Assembly (NCBI RefSeq): GCF_963678635.1 | Contig: NC_087068.1 | Span: forward strand, 58,265,896-58,329,895 | DNA length: 64,000 nucleotides | Origin: Symsagittifera roscoffensis | Taxonomy: Eukaryota > Xenacoelomorpha > Acoela > Convolutidae | Direction of reading: 5' to 3' | Part shown: piece after piece, positions 56,570 through 64,000 of the stretch | How positions within the stretch are numbered: the stretch's first letter is position 1 | Layout: each line of letters begins with the position of its first letter | Notes under the pieces: generated by a model | What the model saw: only the letters and a program-made list of their open reading frames with translations | Database searches by the model: none | Told to the model about the DNA's origin: nothing | Made by a program: the position numbers and the translations under genes

Positions 56570-57415
56570 TTAGGCACGGGGCTTTTACAAATTTGTCTCT
56601 GGGGATTTTTGATAAAGTCTCAGTTTTGGAAACAATTGTGTTATCTTACACACAAGAAAGTTTTCTCCGGTAATTTTCTGGATGAAAGTAGTATTGAGTT
56701 TCAATTTGAAATGGATCGTAATCTGGTCTTGAATATGCGTGATACACATCTTAGTTTGAAGCTTCAATTATTCAAGGGAAGGTTATTTGATGCTTTCAAG
56801 AGAGAAAAAAACATCGAGCAACATCAGAGATTGATTCAGAAGAGGAATTAGAACCTTACTTAACTTTTGTAAACAACCTACTACATTCTCTATTCTCAAG
56901 TTGATCATCCGTTCACTAATAGAGCAAATTCCTTAGGAGCAGGGATGAATTTTTCACAATATGGGAGGCTCGCCATTGCGTTGATTACTTGCATAAAGTT
57001 GTTACTACCATAGAACAAAGTTCGATTTCGGCTCATTCGAACGCGACTTAATCTTTACTTGCTATCTGATAATCCAAATGTCAGTCTGAAAAATAATGAT
57101 TGTTTGCTGTTTACTAGAAGAACTTTAGTTGATGAATCTAATCATGAAATTTTCCAATGGAATCTGGAAAGAGAATCTGCTCAATACAGTTACATGGGAA
57201 TTATAGTAGTAGAACTAGCAGGGTGAAAGAGTAGTTATTTTAATAGATACAACTTCCCCTTGTCGCCTTTATGTTACAAAACTGAAAGCAGTGACTTTAA
57301 CGAAGATTTTCCAGCTCCTCCTATGAAAGATTTTCAAAGCCACTTTGTTCTAGTTTTTGATTGATTTCACAGCAGGTTGCACCTGAAGAGTTGCATCATC
57401 CAAAACTTAGTCCTT
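56570..57415 (+). pseudogene. Major capsid protein, plus copy, truncated
   Basis: Would form the particle shell (double jelly-roll family, related to F54H12.2-type proteins; established knowledge). The frame 56,609-56,851 carries SGNFLDESSIEFQFEMDRNL, VLNMRDTHLSLKLQLFKGRL. Next come HPFTNRANSLGAGMNFSQYG, RLIRTRLNLYLLSDNPNVSL, LFTRRTLVDESNHEIFQWNL, and finally FNEDFPAPPMKDFQSHFVLV at about 57,295-57,355. About 190 bases present in the minus copy (around SEICFNNTMA) are deleted, and the region around IRRIAVAMN is also missing. It ends at about 57,415, where module A begins, so the C-terminus is lost. Confidence 0.7.
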
Positions 57416-57429
57416 AATCTACTTTTTAA

Positions 57430-57885
57430 CCTAAATTTCACTATAAACTATCAATTTCGTAACTTTCAGGTGTAAATCAGCTAACAAATGCAAAGATGGA
57501 TAATTTTTCACATGTGCAAATTTTTGAAAGGATTCTTGAGCACAGGTTCAAGTACATGGGATCTTAAACCTATGATTAAGTTCATAAAATAAAAAAAAAT
57601 ACTCTTTTGCAACTCTCAAGTCAGCTCCGAGCAATCATAGAGGAAAACACTGGATCATGATAGCACGAATGGATACAAATTACTGCTTTGCTAATTCTTC
57701 GGTTCGAAAAAGAACAACATATTCCTCTCTAACAAAAATTATAGGCGATTTTTTCCCAGAAAACTCCAAAAAAAAACTGATTTTTCGTGTAAATTCTACG
57801 CAATTTATTGAGCGTTCCTTCTTTTTGACTTCTACCAGACAAACATGAAGAAAAATCACGATGTGCAAGTTTTGAATTAATTGAG
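57430..57885 (+). pseudogene. Module A copy 3, inverted (downstream part only)
   Basis: Reverse complement of 12,040-12,420. A TTTCAG site at 57,465-57,470 precedes GVNQLTNAKMDNFSHVQIFE; later come HRFKYMGS, LSSQLRAIIEENTGS, and an intact 62-codon end piece, MIARMDTNYCFANSSVRKRT to FFLTSTRQT (57,657-57,848). The first part with the six cysteines is absent. This copy is the evidence that the downstream part of module A is coding. Confidence 0.5.
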
Positions 57886-58430
57886 TTTTTTTTATGTATA
57901 AGTGTAGATTTTTTTATTTGTTAGTGTATAAAATGGCAGTAATCTTACCACACGATGCAATGATTTAAATACTTTCTTTCTAATGTAACTTTTTACTCAA
58001 AAACTTGCTTTTTCCTTGAAATTTCAGTAGGTTTCAGCATAATTTCAGATAGATACAGTGCTGCTTTAAAAACTAAGATCATCTTTAGTTTTTTGAAAAA
58101 AAAATTTTTGCACGTCTTATCAGGGTTTTTAATGAACCAAAGAACATGATAGCTTAATTACACCATCTACCCAAATTACACCAAGTATACTTACTAACTA
58201 CATAACGCGCGGCGATATTTTTACGAAAAAGATAGAGGAAAACCAGAAAACACTGTTTTTCTTTCCATTCTCTTACCATCACACTGAAACCTTATCATTC
58301 CCTTTCCTAATACATTTAGAAACCTATTAACTATCTTGATACATTAGAAAAACTGTGCCCTATCTTAGGAAGTAGCTTAGAGACCGGATGTTCTATTCCC
58401 TCTGCTAACTCTTCTACTACTTACAATTTT
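57886..58430. repeat. Module B copy 3, inverted
   Basis: The reverse complement matches 11,926-12,030 joined to 12,701-13,430 and 27,850-28,450, including the GGGAATGATAAGGTTTCAGTGTGATGG phrase (58,283-58,310 on the plus strand). Read in the direction of the minus-strand capsid genes, the order is major capsid 3' end, then B, then A, in the same orientation as B and A near the polymerase. It is therefore not a simple terminal inverted repeat. Confidence 0.7.
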
Positions 58431-58483
58431 TTAAAGGAACCTGAAAACTCTAATTAGTTAAACACTTTTTGCGATCGTTCCGT

Positions 58484-58955
58484 AATTTTCAGTTTGAACA
58501 TTTGAAAGTGTTTCTTCCAAGACTATAATTTCCGTTACTTGCTCCAAGAGAAATTGGAAAATCATTTCTAATCTCAAGTTTTCTCCACTAAATTTTGGAT
58601 AACGCAACTGTTTAGCTGCATCCTGTAGTGAAGTCAAGTCGAAAACAAGAATATAGCGACTTCAAAATATTTCCCAGCAGCAGCTGAAAGGTCTTCGTTA
58701 AACTACATTTCTTTCACTGTTGTAACATGGGAGCGACAATGAGAAATTGTATTCAATGGAACAATTGCTCTTCCGCCTCGAATAGTTCGGCGCTCTCTTA
58801 CATGAAATTCGTGATTGTTCAAAGGGTTTTCATGAAAAGATCCGGCAACAGCTGAACTTGTTTTTATTGCAACTGCTATTCTTCTTATTGGAGCGTTATA
58901 AAACAGAAAAGAAACAAAAACGATGAAAAAACCCAAAAAAAAGCATTTTTTCAAA
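58484..58955 (-). pseudogene. Major capsid protein C-terminal fragment, extra copy
   Basis: Reads FYNAPIRRIAVAIKTSSAVA, GSFHENPLNNHEFHVRERRT, IRGGRAIVPLN and VTTVKEM (58,890 to 58,703), then skips to a frame with the LEQVTEIIVL-type end near 58,540. It repeats, in the same direction, the last part of the longer minus-strand copy (58,960-60,210), so the capsid 3' end exists twice in tandem. Confidence 0.7.
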
Positions 58956-58959
58956 AACC

Positions 58960-60210
58960 TGAAACCTCAAAAAAATATATTTTAACGAATTTTCCGAATT
59001 GTCAATTTCATTATTTGGTACTCTTTCTCCCAAGACTATCACTTGCATTTCTTGCTCCAAGGGAAATTGGTGAAACATTTCTAATCTCAAGTTTCTCCAC
59101 TAAGTTCTGGATAAGGCAGCTTTTCAGCTGCATCCTGTATTGAAGTCAAGTCAAAATCAAGAATTTAGTCACTTCGAAAATCTTCCAAGGGAAAAGCTGG
59201 GGAACCTTCGTTTAACTGCATTTCTTTCATTGTCGTATCATAGGGACATGGTTCTAATTAAACAATTGTTCTTCCATCCCGAGTTTTTTTTTCCGAAAAG
59301 AAATTGGCGAAGCTGAAAAATTTTTCATGAAAAAACTCGTCAGCAGCTGAATTTGTATTCATTGCAACTGCTATTCTTCTTATTGGATCGTTATTGAAAA
59401 TATTTTCCGGTTTGATTTGATTTTGACTAGATGTAGGGATGAAGCTTCTCGCTATAAGTTCCATATAATTGTACTGGTCAGGTTCTAATTCAGATTCTAT
59501 TGTAAGTGTTGATGATTAGGTTGCGCAACTAAAAATCTTGTAGTAAACAGCAAACAATCTCACCCAAAGTTTCAGACTGACAATTAGGTTATCAGAGAGC
59601 GTGTAAGTCAAGATGAAATTAGGTCGAACTCGAGTTAGTTCATTTCGTATTTTAGTATTTTCTATTAGCAATTTTTCCCAAGGAAGCCAATGAACGGCAA
59701 GCCTCCCATAGGGTGAAGAAATTATCCATGTTCCTAAGGATTTTGATCTATCAGTAAAGGGATGCTTATCAAATACATCAGGATTTTCTTCAAAACTGTA
59801 TCAATGACAAGCGAGTATTCTTTTATTACACACTGCCGACTAGTTGAATTCGTTCGACGTTTGCGCCTTATGAGAATATAATCCAATGGCGTTCTAAGCC
59901 ATTGTATTGTTGAAACAAATTTCAGAATCTGTGAATAGAAATTGTAGTAGGTTGTTTACAAAAGATAAGTAAGTTTCTGGTTCCTCATCTGAACCATCCC
60001 CTGATTTTGCTTTTTGTTCTGCTTTTTCTCACTTGAAAGTATCAAACAACCTTACCTTGAAAAATTGAAGCTTTAAACTACGATCCATGTGGAGATTACG
60101 ATCCGTTTCAAATTCAAACTCAAAACTGCTTCATTCAGAGAAGTATCGGGGAACACTTCATGTGTGTAAGATGAAGTAAATGATTCCAAAATTGGGTTTT
60201 TATTAAAAAT
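58960..60210 (-). pseudogene. Major capsid protein, minus copy
   Basis: Read from 60,210 down: FEFETDRNL region; SDEEPETYLSFVNNLLQFLF (about 59,990-59,930); DSEICFNNTMA; HPFTDRSKSLG; a stretch with RVRPNFILTYTLSDN; DQYNYMELIARSFIPTSSQN (about 59,490-59,430); NDPIRRIAVAMNTNSAADEF; then LRLEMFHQFPLEQEMQVIVL and GERVPNNEIDN (59,090-59,000). The 60-70 codons with the RELR/RGGRAIV block are shortened and contain a frameshift. It covers most of the family's length, more than the plus copy. Confidence 0.7.
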
Positions 60211-60234
60211 CTCGAAGGAAAAAATTGTAACAGC

Positions 60235-60587
60235 CCCGTACCGAAAAAGTTTTTTTGAACTCAAATTTTTTGCCCAAGTATCTTTGCATGAGCGACTGTT
60301 TTTTCGACCTATTTTATCGAGAAATAGTTCTGGTACTACTTGCTCAACGCTCTGCTGTTTTACCACATCTGCAATTGTTTCGAGTTTTTTGCGTCCACTA
60401 ACAACTTCCCCAACTTCTGGAGCGGTGATTTCAAACGAAATTTTTTTTCTCAATTGGAACTATGTATTTTTTTATTAAAGGGGATTGCAGTTCTACCAGG
60501 AAATTGCGTAAGAGCGCCAAAAACTCTTCCACGATGCCTTGCCTGCCCACGAAAAATGGGAAAGTCAGCTGAATTTTGAGCAACCAT
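60235..60587 (-). pseudogene. Small basic protein between the capsid genes, minus copy
   Basis: Starts at ATG 60,587: MVAQNSADFPIFRGQARHRG, RVFGALTQFPGRTAIPFNKK. A frameshift at about 60,460 leads to SFEITAPEVGEVVSGRKKLE and TIADVVKQQSVEQVV (60,440-60,360), ending with basic GRKNSRSCKDTWAKN. Better kept than the plus copy; about 115 codons. Confidence 0.6.
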
Positions 60588-60599
60588 TTTGTTTGAAGT

Positions 60600-61340
60600 A
60601 TAAATTGAAAATGGTTATTTGAAATCATGCGAAAATGACTGTTCGGAACTCTTGTAACCATAAGGAGGCAAATTGTTTTTTTCGACTGTACTATATCTTG
60701 GTTCTATCTTGATACTATGGAAAAAAGATTTTAACTGTTCTTTAAAGTGTAAAACTCTTCAGGACTTAAAACTCATGTACAGTCCTGTAGATATTATTTC
60801 CGCTTTTTAGTAGCAAAGAAATCGATAAAGGAGTTTTTGTATCATCTACTATGTTATTTTCTTTTATATCACCCTATATCATCAAGGAATGTATTCTTAT
60901 TTTGTTTTAAGAATAGTGAGGATAATGCAAATTTTTTTCACTCATTATAATAGGTGTTTGATTTTGCTCTAAGTGAAAACCAAAAACATGACGCAAATTA
61001 GAACTTTGCATTACAACTGATTGACCATCAGGTAAAATAACAGCTATCTTCTGTGTAATTTGTCTACTATTACAAATATTCCGTTCTATTCAAATACTTG
61101 AGTACCTGAGGGTTCACGAATTTTGTTGTTCATGGCCACAAATAAATCAGCTATATTTGGATAGAATCCTGGGGGGTTCAAAATGCATCGGTTCAATCTT
61201 TCTTTTCTCCTCAGAATTTTCTCTGCCATCTACGAATGAAAATTTTCCCTTAGTAACATTTTGGTACAAAGAAGAGTTTGTTATTTCTGAAATAGCAACC
61301 TCTCATTTGGAACCGGTTCAAAACAAGAATTCATTTTAAC
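60600..61340 (-). pseudogene. Minor capsid-like protein, minus copy
   Basis: Inverted counterpart of 55,440-56,130. Read downwards: NSCFEPVPNER, EISEITNSSL-type frames, FYPNIADLFVAMNNKIREP, GTQVFEXNGIFVIVDKLHR, LHYPHYS, IRIHSLMI (about 60,885) and a weak end near VEKNNLPPYGY. More frame breaks than in the plus copy. The sense strand of both copies gives the same phrase order. Confidence 0.55.
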
Positions 61341-61350
61341 CTATTACATT

Positions 61351-62940
61351 CTTGATAAACTATCTCTGTAAAAAATTTAGAACTAACCAATCATGATCCA
61401 TAACTAACTTTACATTGATTCTGTTGCTCTTTTCCAGCTCTTAACACTTACATGCTCTAACATTTATCGTATCTACATTTTCTTTCACTAAAAAGAAAAA
61501 AGTAAATGTATAAAAATTCTTTTCCAAAAAAGAAATATCTCAACGATTTCTAACGAGAAAAAAATATTACCAGGACACGTGATCTACAATTACAAAAAGA
61601 ATTCATTTTCGATGATCCGATTTACTTCAATGCCTTTGTAAAATTAAAAACTAAATGAAAAAAATACAAAAATTAGTTAAATTAGAAATAACTTTGGTGT
61701 TATCAAAATTTAAAAAAACTACTCCTTTTCAGGGAATCATATCCTCACCCTCTCGCCAATCGTTTTTGTTGTTGCTTCACCTAAATATAACACAAAATCC
61801 GTCAAAAACACTATCGTTTAAAGCGTTAAAATTTAAACAAATCTTTTCTTAAAAACATAACCTTTTATTTATCTTTAACCTCTACTTTAAACCTTGTCAA
61901 GGCCTACTCTTGTTTTTCGAAAAACAAAACTAAATTTTCTTTAAACCAGATCAACAAGGCTCTCCTTGGATTAATAATTTTTAACTTAATTTTGGAATTT
62001 TTACTCAACTAACAAAACTGAGCATCAAGGCTTTCCTTGGATCAATTTGAACGTTTTTTGTGTCTAACGACCTCAAACACCAATTCGCTAGCTAATTTTT
62101 ACAAACAACCCACGACTAACTGAGATCTTTCAAATAGTTAACTATGATAACTAAAATAAACAGTGAAGAACTTCGGTCACTAGTCTTTCACTTGAACCCC
62201 TCATCTTAATCAACCTGGGTTAAAAAATCTATATTTATTACTAAGATTTAAAATGATATCTAACGACATTCTTGTTTTTAATTAAACTTGAACCTTGCGG
62301 GTTGAGTTACTAATCTCCAACCCTTGACCACAAATCACAACCTAAGTAAGATTGAGTTTCTCATTGAATAAGATTGAATTTCTCAGTAAGATTGAATTTA
62401 ACCACTTGAGAAAATAAAAAAAATAATTCTAACGAAATGATATACTCTCTCTTCGACCCGTCTATAATCAACAACCTATGTGCCAGGAGTAAAATAACCT
62501 AACAAACGTAAGAAAAACAGTTCAGAAAAAGAAAATCTTAACCATGGTTTTTTGCACCCATCACTCTAACACTTATGTCAAAAGATAATCTGGGATCCAA
62601 GCAAATCATTCTTCAAAATTGTCAATTTAAATGAAAACATAAAAAGGCAATATTTACAAAACAAAAACAAATAAGTTATCAAAGATTTTCCAGAACAAAA
62701 AACGAAGTTTTGGAATCTGACTCACAAACAAAACCAGAACTTCAAAATCTTCGAGATCTAATCCACGACAATAATAAACCAGTAGAAAACCAGAGATAAT
62801 TTTCGGAATCAGAATCCACAACAGCATCATCTATAAAATATAAACGCAGAATAGAAAAATCACGTCTTTGCAAATCAATAAGAATCAATAATTGGAATCA
62901 ACCAACAGGACATATTGAAACTTACCCACTAAACTAAAAC
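61351..62940. other. AT-rich flank, no gene recognised
   Basis: A short phrase, TCAAGGCTTTCCTTGGATCAA, recurs in degenerate form at about 61,898, 61,952 and 62,022. TAAGATTGAATTTCTCA recurs at about 62,345-62,395. Otherwise no coding or structured signal is visible. The right edge of the Polinton cluster is somewhere near 61,350. Confidence 0.4.
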
Positions 62941-62949
62941 TTCTCGCAA

Positions 62950-63960
62950 AAAAAAAAACGATTCAAAACGATGATAATTTTGACGATGATTCTATCCTTT
63001 CCTTTGTCTTTATTCCTCAAAGCTGTAGGACAAGTACAACTCTGCCGCAACCTAATCGTAATTTCAATTCAAAAGGAAACAGCCCAAGTAAACAAGAATT
63101 TCCTGAAGTAAAAACTGAAAGACCAGATATTAGTAATATCACATCGGAACATGGCTTATTTGCTATTAAAAAGTTACCACCACAATTGTCAAATCAGCCA
63201 TCACATCGAATACAAACAGATGATAAAGAATTAAATTTCTCGAAAGTTTCACAGGGTATATCAAAAAGATTCAACATCAAACCCACAAAAAGCAACCTCA
63301 ACTTTCAAAAACTGACAGCAAACTCAATTTCCAACAACAGTAGGACCCAAAACTAATCTTTTTTCACATGTCCTGGACTCCATTCAAAAAACCCTCACCG
63401 ATAGTGAAATATCAAAAATAGTCAAAACTGATTTACAAAAAATTTTTGCTTGGTTCAATGTAGATTTCCAAGACAATTCAAACCTAAATTCAAAATTAAA
63501 GAAAAATTACGAACAAACGACGAAACAATGTTCGCAGACAAGACAGATTATGTAAGAGATCCTGAATGTTCTCATGTGTTAATTTTTAACATTCCAAATG
63601 ACGTTTCAAGAGCAGCAACTGCAACTATTTCCGTACACAAAGATTGTTAAAGAGTAACTCCACTCACAACTGACACGACACCCTTAATTTACAAGGGAAT
63701 ATTGAATTATAGGACAAGCAACAATAGTTCAAATTCAACGTTTATAGATACACGAGAAATCTTTTACCCAACGCAACAAGATATCCAAACTCCATCGCAT
63801 TTCGAAAAAAGTCAAAACATCGACCCAACTAAGTATCTCACCCATACATCCAACAATTACAACAACATTTAATAAAAAACCACTCCTTTTCCACAAACAA
63901 CATTACAATTGCCATCCTTCGTCCGCAAATACTTACATATGGATTACCAAGCAGACAGAC
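62950..63960 (+). pseudogene. Probable LINE ORF1-like remnant
   Basis: From about 63,300 a plus-strand frame reads FSHVLDSIQKTLTDSEISKI, KTDLQKIFAWFNVDFQDNSN; a second, overlapping frame (63,450-63,650) gives TMFADKTDYVRDPECSHVL then IFNIPNDVSRAATATISVHK. An IxNIP-type phrase after a charged stretch is typical of the RRM-like domain of non-LTR ORF1 proteins (family knowledge). The sequence is cut by the window edge and has frameshifts, so the call is tentative. Confidence 0.35.
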
Positions 63961-64000
63961 CGATAACCAAGAAACGACAACCTAATAAACAAAAACACGC

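Larger units (their letters stand above)
11826..61350. mobile_element. Composite Polinton/Maverick-type cluster
   Basis: Protein-primed DNA polymerase B, an rve-type integrase, and major and minor capsid-like genes together define Polintons/Mavericks and their adintovirus relatives (established knowledge). Here they lie in one continuous block with many partial copies of the polymerase side and two inverted copies of the capsid side. A normal element is about 15-20 kb; this block is about 49.5 kb, so it is a fused, internally amplified cluster. No six-base target duplication or clean terminal inverted repeat could be fixed. All large genes are broken. The outer edges are the limits of recognisable modules. 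Confidence 0.8.

Noticed and set aside
56585-56767. 60-codon minus-strand frame and other short frames opposite the capsid genes
   Set aside because: Shadows of the capsid sense frames; no conservation in the inverted copy.
57430-58430. Terminal inverted repeat pair with 11.8-13.5 kb
   Set aside because: The sequences are inverted relative to each other, but module order (B-A against A-B) and the neighbouring genes do not fit two ends of one linear element.

Overview
The window is AT-rich, repeat-dense eukaryotic DNA. I see no host gene, rRNA or tRNA. Nearly everything recognisable is decayed mobile DNA: a broken Ty3/gypsy-type retroelement on the left, a very large broken Polinton/Maverick-type (virus-like DNA transposon) cluster in the middle, and a probable non-LTR (LINE) ORF1 remnant at the right edge. 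The families point to an animal host. The sequence alone does not let me name a species.

Layout. (1) 1-1,850: non-coding flank with a 43-bp minisatellite. (2) About 1,850-8,440: a plus-strand Ty3/gypsy-like remnant (gag zinc knuckle, reverse transcriptase, RNase H, integrase and a C-terminal extension), full of stops and frameshifts. A second, more GC-rich, gag-like remnant follows at about 9,180-11,825. (3) 11,826-61,350: the Polinton cluster. Its parts can be ordered as follows: Cys-rich membrane gene (module A, minus) - intergenic module B - protein-primed DNA polymerase B (minus, with N-terminal zinc-finger and OTU-like segments) - spacer C - small membrane ORF D (plus) - acidic ORF E (plus) - AT-rich 30-bp minisatellite F - unknown ORFs Ga/Gb/Gc (plus) - segment H - exonuclease-like X (plus) - two unknown minus-strand ORFs - integrase - minor capsid-like - small basic protein - major capsid (all plus). 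(4) 61,350-64,000: unrecognised AT-rich DNA, then a LINE ORF1-like fragment.

The polymerase-to-X part has been copied again and again inside the cluster. I count two near-complete polymerase copies (13.5-18.0 and 28.5-33.0 kb), five or more partial ones, six copies of D and of E, five minisatellites, and five copies of the start of X. Most copies are joined by short-homology junctions. One 5.84-kb unit (31,290-37,128) is repeated directly in tandem (37,129-42,835) and both copies share disabling mutations, so copying went on after the genes had died. The capsid cassette also exists twice, head to head (54.4-57.4 plus; 58.5-61.3 minus), with an A/B module between.

How the genes would work together in an intact element: integrase inserts the element, the protein-primed polymerase replicates it, and the two capsid proteins with the small basic protein would build a particle. 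D, E, Ga-Gc and the Cys-rich gene are element-specific passengers of unknown role. No copy of the polymerase, integrase or capsid genes in this window is intact. Function was read from motifs and by comparing the copies in this window with each other; no database search was run, and module edges are good to roughly 10-50 bases.
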